IMG/VR virus record: IMGVR_UViG_3300027821_000007
Coordinates: 27,504-91,503 of that record
Length of the DNA stretch: 64,000 nt
Strand: one strand, 5' to 3'
From: a virus
The position numbers and the translations under genes are program-made. The stretch's first letter is position 1. Every line of letters begins with the position of its first letter. Shown here one piece after another: positions 41,301 to 48,843 of this stretch. Below the pieces are notes generated by a model. That model did no database searches. It was not told the DNA's origin and saw only the letters and a program-made list of their open reading frames with translations.

Positions 41301-43278
41301 GCCGATGGCCGCGATAGGCATCATCGATTTGCAGGCCGGGCCGGGCAAGAAGAAGGTCGAGCTCAACCCGAAGAAGTGGCGGTGGCGTAATGTCCAGGCG
41401 CATTTCGAGCTGCCGGGCGGCCTGAAACGGCCGGACGAGGCGGTCTTCGGCGTCAAGTTCAAGGACAAGGATGGCAAGGAAAAGTTCCTGCATGCCATCC
41501 ACGTCAAGAACAAGGAAGGCGAGTACCAGAACATCGGATACGGCTCCGAGGTCAACAGCGTCAGTAACTTCTTGCGTGGCGGGGACCAGCAGGGTGGTGG
41601 GGGCCATGGCGGCAACCGGCCGAACAAGGCTCAGGTGAACAACGGCGCGGAGGTCGACAAGGCGATCGCGGACGGGATTGCGGCGGGTCACATCAACGAA
41701 GTTGGCCCGACCAGCTTCACCTATGCCCAACGCAAGATGGGCGAGCCGCAGGGCAAGAAGGAAGAGGAGTCGGTCCGCAAGTGGTTCGTCGAGAAGCACA
41801 TCAACGGATTGCAGCATATCGGCAACCAGCACTTCTCAAGCGACAAGCACGACCGGTTCTACGCCTCGCTGCGTGATCTGTTCGAGGGCGGCCGGACCGA
41901 ACTCTTCGACCGGGACACCCGCAAGCAACTGCTGCTGGGCAGCGATTTCGACAAGAGAAACCGCGGCATCTTCGGCAATCAGAAGGTCTGGCACGATATC
42001 CCGCACGATCCCGCGGCGGTCGGCGGAGCCCTGCTGCGGCAGCTCAAGATGGCCGGCGCCATGCCGTTGAACCCCGAAGAATACACCCAGATGCATCGGG
42101 CGCTGTCGTTCGTCGCCAACCTCGCTGGCCTCGACCAGAACCAGAAGAGCAGCCTGAACAAGGCGTTGCAGGACGGCTATCTGAACATCACCAAGCGAAC
42201 CTCGGTGCCCACGGTGAGCGCGAGCGGATTGGAGAACCAGAAGTCGATCGAGAGCTTCAAGACCGAGATGCTGAACAACGACAAGATCACCGAGGCGCGC
42301 CAGCGCAAGGGCCTCGACGATCAGGGTGCGTTCACCGATTTGCTCGATACCCTCTACCAGAAGGGCCGCGAGGGCGCCGTCGCCCGGAACAACAGCGCCG
42401 ACGACAACGAGCAGCACGTCGCCGGCATGCAGCATGTGCGTGAGCAGGTGTTCTTCCGGCTCAACACGCTCGGCAAGGCGGCGCCGCTGGGCGATCTCTA
42501 CAAGCTCTTCGGCATGGCCGACCGGTTCGACGAGCAGCGCCATCCGCGCGGCCATATCGGTCAGTTCCGTGCTGCGGGCCACAACGCCCCGCCACAGGTG
42601 GGCGCGATCAGCGGGGCGCGGCAGCACATGCCCACCCCGGACTCGCCCGGGCCGCAATCGGTTGGTGACTTCGCCATGCGGCGGCCGCCGGAAAGCCCCG
42701 GGATGGCGCCAACCCAGGCGCCTGCCGGCCATGGCGGGAGGTTTGGCGGCGCCGATTTCGGCGCATCGCACATGCTCGGGCAGGTCGGCACCTACGGGCT
42801 GAGCCAGGCGGGGTGGGACGTGGTCGGCAACCTCGCTTCGCACATGATGCCGGCGGGCGGCATGGTTTCGAACGCCACCAAGTTCGGGCTGCAGACGATG
42901 GGCGGCTTCGCCGGCTCGATCGGTGGCCTGAAGGGCGGCCAGGCGCTGGGCCACGCGATGGGCGACCGCAGCCCGCACCACGAGGCGCCGGCAGCCGAGG
43001 GCATCGTGCGCAACCTCGCCGGCGGCGGAGCGCAGATCGCCTTCAACGAATATGCCGGGCCTGCGGTCGGACGGGTGATCGCCGGGGCAGCCGGGCGGGC
43101 GCTGGGTGGGACGGCCGGGTCGTTCCTGGGACCCGCCGGGACGATCCTGGGATCGGCGCTGGTCGGGGCGCTCACCGATGAAGGCGTGGGAATTCTCTAC
43201 CGGCATCTGAGTCGCTACGGCGAACACGTGCCGGAGCACGCGATCAAGCATTTCCGCCACAAGGGCGCCCCCGCATGA
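38329..43278 (+). CDS. Giant Gly/Ala-rich virion-type protein (1649 aa)
   Basis: Coupled to the protease-fusion gene by ATGA. Residues 80-130 carry a RHPRGRGGQFRSSGRGGG segment and a Gly-rich linker. Residues 145-560 are hydrophobic Gly/Ala zippers separated by basic linkers, including HPRDPHTGKFRSKG. Residues 570-1000 are charged and helical, likely coiled coil. Residues about 1030-1150 look like a folded alpha/beta domain. A second RHPRGHIGQFR near residue 1405 opens a final Gly-zipper block (GGFAGSIGGLKGGQALG). No enzyme motif is recognised. The mix of membrane-like zippers and long helices resembles phage proteins injected to line a DNA channel, but this is inference. Confidence 0.65.
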   Translation: MSKPMFNPDIIGELRKRVAAHNEIVKATHPDMVVKLGGVKKLYKRWYSGPDPHAHALAMLDARLLTQQTMALGELEKARQPFEGARHPRGRGGQFRSSGRGGGGTGGGGGGGTVAPRPAGGGPGDGDNALLQAAQTQVIPETRYTVFGPKVAAAAGIGLGAIAGATARPGLPWQGGGSVIDRGVTSIAGALGRQGGKLVGIMGRAAGIDAPIGVARRVVPILNRHGGAFPMPGPTAGVAAGDRLVNAAGRGGRAVGRGISHAFSLANYPAARVGQMVARTKGPIAGRAAAAMVGAALPGIAYARTLHHVQGTIGPYQDTLFPRRVKKIDEQVRDMVGPIWDDPAVLAKQAELLTLPDLAKQDLSEFLTKVSFGPAVSAGGAAAMRSLRFLRGPVARATRMFTKPPPPPPPMQGPPSAIQHAAETAFGEQAGHFRVPRNVGVRAGVIAGHVAGLGLLGAGAGALTGAGLAAFAIQHPRDPHTGKFRSKGQAARTGALHGAVLGSGLGLALGIVAARGGQKELLRAALGRLRDQVATKEGAMARAAMHDRAEKSATDTFSATYMADNPHLKIEVPDGSRVKPSQIRKHQGDIAVEDWVAREGAAMHAGPVTWYQKQVEDHFEAFVDRQLLALKSKRQRNLPRRNDADRLIDSVDDQIVTTHNELGEAIHHDPLTVDQRRIWNGALEMRQRARDEIEAVYAGRRAQVKEHGTAAIGLKHEQGQLIAKLGSVRADWNHVLLTKPSPSVEQLRAVATSIGHKLEAKTKEGIVAELQERIPRWEHEVDSRITQIKDEIPQLEDAAEVARASEKEDLTQEEQRLIRNPFIKTRKARKGKPAITGFFEPRLPGVGTAAGYDEIKAGIADEANKAFNQGLERHVIAAKQHLEELALAEEAAIQARIPANNVFAEWIKRKTPEFSDKMAQGWADYNELTAAYRGQLKGQMKQLYDGVHAHRDPKKAFDTIKKMAKGAADFWNSDAGKWLRQNWKYVVGVVGPMAAIGIIDLQAGPGKKKVELNPKKWRWRNVQAHFELPGGLKRPDEAVFGVKFKDKDGKEKFLHAIHVKNKEGEYQNIGYGSEVNSVSNFLRGGDQQGGGGHGGNRPNKAQVNNGAEVDKAIADGIAAGHINEVGPTSFTYAQRKMGEPQGKKEEESVRKWFVEKHINGLQHIGNQHFSSDKHDRFYASLRDLFEGGRTELFDRDTRKQLLLGSDFDKRNRGIFGNQKVWHDIPHDPAAVGGALLRQLKMAGAMPLNPEEYTQMHRALSFVANLAGLDQNQKSSLNKALQDGYLNITKRTSVPTVSASGLENQKSIESFKTEMLNNDKITEARQRKGLDDQGAFTDLLDTLYQKGREGAVARNNSADDNEQHVAGMQHVREQVFFRLNTLGKAAPLGDLYKLFGMADRFDEQRHPRGHIGQFRAAGHNAPPQVGAISGARQHMPTPDSPGPQSVGDFAMRRPPESPGMAPTQAPAGHGGRFGGADFGASHMLGQVGTYGLSQAGWDVVGNLASHMMPAGGMVSNATKFGLQTMGGFAGSIGGLKGGQALGHAMGDRSPHHEAPAAEGIVRNLAGGGAQIAFNEYAGPAVGRVIAGAAGRALGGTAGSFLGPAGTILGSALVGALTDEGVGILYRHLSRYGEHVPEHAIKHFRHKGAPA

Positions 43279-44879
43279 GCGGGGCAGGTGGCGGAGGGAC
43301 TTCGACGGGAGGCGGCGGAGGTGGTTTCACCCAGGGCACCAACGCTTTCGGAGGGCTGACGAACACCGATTTGCGGCCACGCCAGCGCCGCAAACGGCCA
43401 GTCCCGCTGCTCGACACTTCCTGGGTAACACCGCCGCACAGAAAGGAGCGCACCATGCGTAAAGATGTTTCAGGGCTCGTCGACACGCTTTACGACAGTG
43501 TCGCCGGAATAGTCGCGTCGGCATCGCCGGACACCAACGACCTGCTGACCAAGAGCTTCACCGAGTTCGGCAACGCGCTTGGGGAACAACTCGAGGCCGA
43601 GTATGGGCCGGACCCGGAGCCGTTGGCCAAGGGACTGAACCACGTCTCGGCGTTCGCCAACGCGCTGATGAAGATGGAAGTGAGCGTCCAGGCGATTAAG
43701 GCCGGCACGCCGATCTATGCCGACGACAACGAGCCCGTCGTGGCCTCGACGGCCGCCGCTCTCGACCGCTTCATGGGCCATGGCATCGTGCTGCTCAAGC
43801 AACTCGCCAACGACACCGCCCGGATCCCCGACGACGAGGAGGACATGGAGCGGGCGGAGCAGGCCGGCGAGTTGATCAAGATCGAAAGCCAGTTCGGCGA
43901 TGAGATGCTGCTGAAGACTGATCTCCCCGAAGATCTGGCGGCGTATCTCACCGACCCGCTGGACCTGATGACCGAGATCGCCGGGCTGGGCTCGAGCATG
44001 ATCGAGGACGCGCGCGGCATCGCCGACGCCTTGCTGGGGAGCGATCCGGATTCGATCCCGGAGGAAGTCGCGGAGCAATATCCGCTGGTGTTCGAGCCGT
44101 TGGAGAAGGAGTTCCCGCCGAAGAAGAAGGCCAACGGCGGCGGCTCGCCCTTCGGTGCCCAGCGCGGCCAGAGCAGTGACCAGAATGACAGCGGCGACGA
44201 CGAGGGCGACGAACCCGATGACGGCGGCGACGAACAGGGTGCGCAGGGTCAGGGCGCCATGGCGGCGCAAGGCGGGCCGGGCGGTGCCGGCGGCCCGGCT
44301 GACATCTCCGACGACACGCCGCAGAACCCGATCGACACCATCACCCGGTTGGCCAGCATCATCGTGGTGATCTCGGGATCGCTGCAGCAGGCGATGGGTG
44401 GCGGGCAGCAACCGCAGCAGCCGGACATGGCCGGCGGCCAGGGCGGCGATCCGCGCAATGTGGGCCTGCAGCGCGGCGAGCCGATCCTCGACCAGCCGTT
44501 GCAGAAGATCCTGCAGGGCGAGGCCGAGATCCAGATCCCGGGCATGGGCCAGATGACGATGGCCGAGGCGTTGGAGGAACTGGGCGAGTTGCGCAAGGCG
44601 GTGCCGCAACTGAGCAAGGCGCTCAACGAGAAGGGTGACGCGCTCAGCCTGTTGAAGACGCGGTACGACCAGATCGCCAGCCAGTCGGTGCGTTCGCCGG
44701 GGATGCAGAAGGCGGTGCCGGTGAGCAAGGCCGAGGACAGCGTGCCGGGAACGCACACGCAAGAGAACGACATGGAGAAGTTGGAGCAGTTGCAGAACGC
44801 GGATCCGGAGGGCGGCAGCGCCGCGAAGTTCCTGATCGGCCGGGTGCACCAGGGCGGCGGGGTGCCGTTGGTGCCGTAA
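43275..44879 (+). CDS. Probable scaffolding or capsid-assembly protein (534 aa, with internal start)
   Basis: The frame begins at an ATGA overlap with the previous gene. Its first 60 residues are Gly-rich then basic. An in-frame ATG at 43455 has a strong AAAGGAG and opens the compact, acidic body (MRKDVSGLVDTLYDSVAG). The body is helical and very acidic at about residues 305-325, Gln/Gly-rich in the middle, with a late helix LEELGELRKAVPQLSKALNEK. It is the last gene before the capsid transcription unit, where scaffolds are encoded in related phages, and its acidic, helical, low-complexity make-up fits. A 534- and a 474-residue product are both possible. The scaffold role is inferred. Confidence 0.65.
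   Translation: MSGAGGGGTSTGGGGGGFTQGTNAFGGLTNTDLRPRQRRKRPVPLLDTSWVTPPHRKERTMRKDVSGLVDTLYDSVAGIVASASPDTNDLLTKSFTEFGNALGEQLEAEYGPDPEPLAKGLNHVSAFANALMKMEVSVQAIKAGTPIYADDNEPVVASTAAALDRFMGHGIVLLKQLANDTARIPDDEEDMERAEQAGELIKIESQFGDEMLLKTDLPEDLAAYLTDPLDLMTEIAGLGSSMIEDARGIADALLGSDPDSIPEEVAEQYPLVFEPLEKEFPPKKKANGGGSPFGAQRGQSSDQNDSGDDEGDEPDDGGDEQGAQGQGAMAAQGGPGGAGGPADISDDTPQNPIDTITRLASIIVVISGSLQQAMGGGQQPQQPDMAGGQGGDPRNVGLQRGEPILDQPLQKILQGEAEIQIPGMGQMTMAEALEELGELRKAVPQLSKALNEKGDALSLLKTRYDQIASQSVRSPGMQKAVPVSKAEDSVPGTHTQENDMEKLEQLQNADPEGGSAAKFLIGRVHQGGGVPLVP
43443..43457 (+). promoter_or_regulatory. Strong internal ribosome-binding site and ATG
   Basis: AAAGGAG at 43442-43448 is followed by ATG 43455 at ideal spacing, in frame with the gene from 43275. 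This is one of the best ribosome-binding sites in the head region and lies inside a coding frame, so it probably yields an N-terminally shortened second product. Confidence 0.6.
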
Positions 44880-44951
44880 CAGTTTATTCTTGTCCCCGGG
44901 AAGCGTTTTGGGTGCATAGCAGGCTCGGGACGTTTCCTTCCTAACAACTTC

Positions 44952-44983
44952 AAGGCCGTGCTCTGGGGGCACGGCCTTTTTTT
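44952..44983 (+). terminator. Intrinsic terminator upstream of the capsid gene
   Basis: A perfect 10-bp stem (AAGGCCGTGC 44952-44961 with GCACGGCCTT 44969-44978), a seven-base loop and a T-run (44977-44983) form a strong terminator. It separates the giant head proteins from the major capsid gene, allowing different expression levels. Confidence 0.9.
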
Positions 44984-45207
44984 GGGCTTGAAATGAGAGT
45001 CCCGATCTGAAAAAGCTTTGTTCCAGGTAGCGCTCGCTATGCCGGATTGAGCACCGGCTGCCCGAGAGGCCGCGTCCGGGCACGCGGCAGGAACGATGCT
45101 TTCGCGGATCCCTCGCCGAGAGGGGCGATCTGCTCGACCGCGCCGGGTGGCGCCGGTCTTCCCGTTGAACACCGCAACTGCGGGCGCGGTGGTGAGAGAC
45201 CCCTCAT
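44984..45207 (+). promoter_or_regulatory. Structured leader of the capsid gene, no convincing ORF
   Basis: Together with the terminator this is the longest gene-free stretch in the window (44880-45207). It lies in front of the gene whose product is needed most. A perfect 7-bp hairpin (GCCGCGT 45069-45075 with ACGCGGC 45082-45088, loop CCGGGC) and further GC-rich complementary segments at about 45140-45165 suggest a folded 5' leader. A promoter should lie here, but no clean -35/-10 pair can be picked by eye. GTGAGAG just before the ATG is the ribosome-binding site. Confidence 0.45.
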
Positions 45208-46719
45208 ATGTCAGGATCCGTGTCCGAGAGCGTGCGGGCGGTACGTGAAGTCATGGCCGCAAACACGCCGCAGCTTGGCGCTTCGCCGCTGACCAAGTTC
45301 TTTGTCCAACCGAGCACCGCGACCACGGGCCTGCAGGTCTACGACCTCGAGGCACCGGCCAAGCTGCTCTATCCCGTCCTCACGCCGCTCCGCAATAAGA
45401 TCCCGCGGGTAAGTGGTGGACGCGGGATCCAGGCGAATTGGAGAGCAATTACAGCTATAAACACCACTAATGTGTCCGCTGGCCTCGGTCAGGGCAATCG
45501 TGGTGGCGTGATGGACCAGACGGTCAAAGAATACTTCGCAGCGTATCGTGGCATTGGTCTTGATAACTACGTGTCGTTCGAGGCTGACATGTCCTCGGAA
45601 GGCTTTCAGGACTTGAAGTCTACTGCTGTGCAGTCGCTATTGCGCGCTTTGATGATTCAAGAGGAGCGCATTCTCCTCGGCGGCAACGGCATCACCGGGC
45701 TGGGCACAACGCCCACTCCATCGGTCACTAATATTACCACCGGCGGGACCATCGGCACCGGCATCACGGTGCAGGTCGGCTGCGTGGCGCTGACGATGGA
45801 AGGCAAGCGACTGGCGAACATGACCACCGGCGTGCCCGGGGTCATCTCGCGCACCAACGCGGACGGCACGGTCGACACCTATGGCGGCGGCGCCGCGGCG
45901 CCCTCGACGCTGGGCACGGTGGCCACGACGACAGCGACTGCACAGATCTCGGCCCGCGTGGCGCCGGTGGTCGGTGCGTTCGGTTATGCGTGGTACGTGG
46001 GCTCGGCGGGCACCCAGTATCTGGTCGCCATCACCGCCATCAACTCGCTGCTGTTCCCTGGCCCGATGCCCGGCGCCGGCACCCAGACCTTCGCCTCGGT
46101 TTCGGGCGACAACAGCGTCAACAGCCTGGTGTTCGACGGCTTCGCCGCGATCGCGGCCAAGGCCGGCTCGGGCGCCTACTGGGCCGCGATGCCAACCGGC
46201 ACCGACGGCATCGGCACGCCACTAACTCCGGACGGGTCTGGAGGTATAGTTGAAGTAGATGCAGCACTACAGTCGTTCTGGGACAACTATAAGCTAAGTC
46301 CAGATGAGATGTGGGTGTCGTCGCAAGAACAAAATTACTTTCGCAGGAAAGTACTTACTGCGCCATCTGGCTCTGTTCCTCTGTCTCGATTTACCATTGC
46401 TACCGCGCAGAACCAGGTTCGCGGCGGTTCGTCTGTGCGCGGCTACCTCAACCCGTTCGGCATGGGGCAGGCGCAGGAAATTCCAATAAAACTGCACCCA
46501 GACATGCCGCCCGGCAATATAATGTTCACCACTTCCGAGTTGCCGTACGCCCTGAACGACGTAACCAATGTATATCAGGTGCGAACACGCAAAGATTACT
46601 ATCAGATTGAGTGGCCGTTACGCACGCGGAAGTATGAATACGGTTGCTATAGTGACGAGGTCCTACAGCATTACTTCCCGCCATCGCTTGGCTTCATCAC
46701 GAACATCGCCCCGGGTTAG
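45208..46719 (+). CDS. Major capsid protein
   Basis: The 503-residue protein is the shell subunit. Evidence is its position (own transcription unit between scaffold-like and adaptor genes) and a sequence pattern of HK97-fold capsids: N-terminal helix region, TPLRNKIPRVSGGRGIQANW, then YVSFEADMSSEGFQDLKSTAVQSLLRALMIQEERILLGGNG. The late segment is WDNYKLSPDEMWVSSQEQNYFRRK, then TRKDYYQIEWPLRTRKYE near the C-terminus. Residues about 165-335 are Gly/Thr/Ala-rich and much more GC-rich than the rest, as if a surface domain had been inserted. No long N-terminal delta domain is seen, consistent with a separate scaffold. Confidence 0.9.
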   Translation: MSGSVSESVRAVREVMAANTPQLGASPLTKFFVQPSTATTGLQVYDLEAPAKLLYPVLTPLRNKIPRVSGGRGIQANWRAITAINTTNVSAGLGQGNRGGVMDQTVKEYFAAYRGIGLDNYVSFEADMSSEGFQDLKSTAVQSLLRALMIQEERILLGGNGITGLGTTPTPSVTNITTGGTIGTGITVQVGCVALTMEGKRLANMTTGVPGVISRTNADGTVDTYGGGAAAPSTLGTVATTTATAQISARVAPVVGAFGYAWYVGSAGTQYLVAITAINSLLFPGPMPGAGTQTFASVSGDNSVNSLVFDGFAAIAAKAGSGAYWAAMPTGTDGIGTPLTPDGSGGIVEVDAALQSFWDNYKLSPDEMWVSSQEQNYFRRKVLTAPSGSVPLSRFTIATAQNQVRGGSSVRGYLNPFGMGQAQEIPIKLHPDMPPGNIMFTTSELPYALNDVTNVYQVRTRKDYYQIEWPLRTRKYEYGCYSDEVLQHYFPPSLGFITNIAPG

Positions 46720-46746
46720 TTCCCCGCAACCCCCCCGGTGCGATTA

Positions 46747-46788
46747 GGGTTGATGGGACGGGACAGCCTCCCCCAGTCCCGTCAACCC
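46747..46788 (+). other. Strong hairpin between capsid gene and next gene
   Basis: GGGTTGATGGGAC (46747-46759) pairs with GTCCCGTCAACCC (46776-46788) over 13 bp with a single G-U pair, leaving a 16-base loop. No T-run follows; AAAAGGAG, the next ribosome-binding site, comes at once. It is more likely an mRNA-stabilising 3' structure or processing site for capsid mRNA than a full terminator. Confidence 0.7.
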
Positions 46789-46804
46789 AAAAGGAGAGAA
46801 CGTG

Positions 46805-47080
46805 ATGGCCCAGTACTACAAGCTGCAACCCGGCATCGGCTCGATCTCGATCGACGGCGTCGAGCACATCTGCGACCCCGAAACCGGCATCCTGACCGTC
46901 GAGATGCTGACGCCGAACCTCGCCGCGGAAATGGCCGCCCGTGGTGCGGTCGCGGTCGAAGGCCCCGGCGGCGAACCCAAGGCAGCCAAGGCCAAGGCCG
47001 AACCCGCGTCAGCACGGCACGGCCGCGCCGGCCATGCGGACACCCCCGGCAACCACGCAAGAGGGGGTTCTTCCCAGTAA
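46805..47080 (+). CDS. Small head-accessory protein (91 aa)
   Basis: AAAGGAGAG precedes the adjacent GTG 46802 and ATG 46805. The first 55 residues are a compact beta-type unit (YKLQPGIGSISIDGVEHICDPETGILTVEML). The pattern of small proteins often found between capsid and adaptor genes is visible: f-x-G-x-x-x-I-D-G then D-x-x-x-G-x-x-x-V. The remainder is Ala/Lys/Gly-rich and disordered. Function not established. Confidence 0.65.
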   Translation: MAQYYKLQPGIGSISIDGVEHICDPETGILTVEMLTPNLAAEMAARGAVAVEGPGGEPKAAKAKAEPASARHGRAGHADTPGNHARGGSSQ

Positions 47081-47083
47081 CTG

Positions 47084-47698
47084 ATGGCCAGTTGGATCTC
47101 AGCCGAGGATGTCGCGGCCTATCTCTGCATCGAGGATCTCGAGCGGTCGCAGATCATCGCTGACGCGGTGACCGGCGCCTTCCGCGACTACCTCGCGCGC
47201 GATCTCGAACAGGCCAGCTACCACGAACTCTACCAGACCAACTACACCGACTACGTCATGCTCCAGAACAGCCCGGTGGTGTCGATCTCCTCGGTCGAGA
47301 TCGACGGCATCGGCAAGATCCTGCCGGCCGGGATGCGACAGCCCGGCTGGCGGATCGACCACCAGGTGCCGCGCAAGCTCAGCTTCATGGGCTACGGCCG
47401 GCTCCCCCGCAGCACCGTGCCCAACATCGAGGTGCGCTACGTTGCCGGATACCCGGTCGGCGTGCCGCCCGACCCGTTCAGCTCCGCCTGGCAGGTCGGC
47501 GACGGCCTGCCAACCGCGATCTACGAGGCGATGCGGCTGACCGCTTCGGCCATGCACACCGCCCAGGCGGCCGACCCGAACCTCGCCATGGAACAAACCG
47601 CCGGCATCTTCACCGGCCAGTTCTACCCGACCGGGGTCGGCGCCATCCCGCCCGGCGCACGCACCCTGCTCGAAGCCTACATCTCGGTGACGCCATGA
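47084..47698 (+). CDS. Head-tail adaptor (HK97 gp6-like connector)
   Basis: The 204-residue product starts WISAEDVAAYLCIEDLERSQIIADAVTGAF in pattern, followed by NSPVVSISSVEIDG and VRYVAGYP, then PTAIYEAMRLTASAM. This is the classic adaptor that docks under the portal ring: N-terminal helix pair, a beta insert with P-V-x-S-I-x-x-V, then G-Y and a final helix. It sits after the capsid gene as expected and is coupled to the next gene by ATGA. Confidence 0.85.
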   Translation: MASWISAEDVAAYLCIEDLERSQIIADAVTGAFRDYLARDLEQASYHELYQTNYTDYVMLQNSPVVSISSVEIDGIGKILPAGMRQPGWRIDHQVPRKLSFMGYGRLPRSTVPNIEVRYVAGYPVGVPPDPFSSAWQVGDGLPTAIYEAMRLTASAMHTAQAADPNLAMEQTAGIFTGQFYPTGVGAIPPGARTLLEAYISVTP

Positions 47699-48408
47699 GC
47701 AGCACACTCAAATGCTACTCCCGCGCGCAATACGTCCAGGACCGCGTCGCCGGCCGCATGCAGAGCCGCGGCGAGGAAATCATCCTGCGCGCGGTCTCGG
47801 AACTCGCCGGCCCCGAACCCTACCGCAACCCGCCCGACCTATCCCTTTCAGATCTCATGGTCATCGCCGGATCGGTCACCGGCGGCCAGGCATTCATCGC
47901 CATCTCCGGCACCACCGTCACCGGCCGCCTCGTCCCCGGCGACAAGCTGATGGTCAACAGTTCCCTGCTCACCGTCATGGCGATGCCGCCCACGGTGATG
48001 ACCGACGGCGACGGTATCCCGCTCACCGACATCGCCGGCAACCCGGTGTTCGGCACCCCCACCGTCACCTTCACCGACACGCTGTCGCGCGACAACGGCT
48101 TCCCGGTGGTCGCGGTCTCCGGCACCACCGCCCCGGCCAGCCTGATCGGCAAGCGCGTCATCCGCACCAACTACGCCGCCGACCTGGCGGTCTACGGCTA
48201 CCAGCTCTCGCGCACCAAGATGTGGGCGATGGGATGGGTCGAGCTCGACAGCATCGGCGTCATGATCGCGGGCAAAGGAGTGCCCGCACCTCAGCCCAAG
48301 ATCAACGACCAGCTCATCTTCGCCGGCGGCGACATCCGCTCGATCATGTCGGTCGGCGTGCAGAGCCTGAACGGGGTCAACTTCTCCTTTCAGATACAGG
48401 CCAGGTGA
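47695..48408 (+). CDS. Neck-region protein, possible head-closure component
   Basis: The 237-residue product is beta-rich (VTGGQAFIAISGTTVTGRLVPGD; DNGFPVVAVSGTTAPASLIG) and lies between the adaptor and the gp10-like gene, where a stopper or head-closure protein is expected. The order adaptor, stopper, gp10, terminator, tube is known from HK97 and related GTAs. Sequence alone does not show a named family, so the role is from context. It shares TGATG with the following gene. Confidence 0.6.
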   Translation: MSSTLKCYSRAQYVQDRVAGRMQSRGEEIILRAVSELAGPEPYRNPPDLSLSDLMVIAGSVTGGQAFIAISGTTVTGRLVPGDKLMVNSSLLTVMAMPPTVMTDGDGIPLTDIAGNPVFGTPTVTFTDTLSRDNGFPVVAVSGTTAPASLIGKRVIRTNYAADLAVYGYQLSRTKMWAMGWVELDSIGVMIAGKGVPAPQPKINDQLIFAGGDIRSIMSVGVQSLNGVNFSFQIQAR

Positions 48409-48842
48409 TGGCCGATTTCTCCACCGACGTTTCCGCCTGGGCCACCAAGATGGGTGCCCGCGCCGACATGTTCGTCCAGGTGCTGGCGTTCGAGGCGGTC
48501 AACCGGGTCAAGGAACTGACCCCGGTGCGCACCGGCTTCCTGCGCGCCAACTGGAGCGTCATCAAGAAGGGCGACGCGACACCGAAGGCCAGCGCCGAGG
48601 CGATCAGGAATTCCCAGGGGGTCGACAAGGCCAAGGCCGCCAAGGAGGTCGAGAGGATCAAGGCCGGCGACGTCGTCACCATCATCAACCCGACCGTCTA
48701 CGCCCGGCGCATCGAGTATGGCTTCGTCGGAGCCGACAGCGGCGGGCACCATTACCACCAGGGCGGTCGCCACATGATGACCCAGACCGTCACCGAATTG
48801 CCGGCAATGGCGCGCGAACTCCTGACCCGGTTGGGAGGCTGA
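48408..48842 (+). CDS. HK97 gp10-like tail-completion protein
   Basis: The 144-residue product matches the gp10 pattern: VSAWATKMGARADMFVQVLAFEAVNRVKELTPVRTGFLRANW in its first third, then ARRIEYGF and a late helix TVTELPAMARELLTRL. The V-x-x-L-T-P-V-x-T-G-x-L-R-x-x-W sequence is diagnostic of this neck protein family. The central Lys-rich stretch (residues 58-85) is a variable insert. It starts within the previous stop. Confidence 0.85.
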   Translation: MADFSTDVSAWATKMGARADMFVQVLAFEAVNRVKELTPVRTGFLRANWSVIKKGDATPKASAEAIRNSQGVDKAKAAKEVERIKAGDVVTIINPTVYARRIEYGFVGADSGGHHYHQGGRHMMTQTVTELPAMARELLTRLGG

Positions 48843-48843
48843 G

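Noticed and set aside
45047-45292. An 81-codon + strand frame across the capsid leader
   Set aside because: Arg/Pro/Gly-rich composition typical of shadow frames, no ribosome-binding site, and it runs into the capsid gene in another frame.
47712-48407. Upstream extension of the gp10-like frame through the preceding gene
   Set aside because: Residues before ATG 48408 are Arg/His/Pro-rich shadow sequence, and the family motif starts right after 48408.
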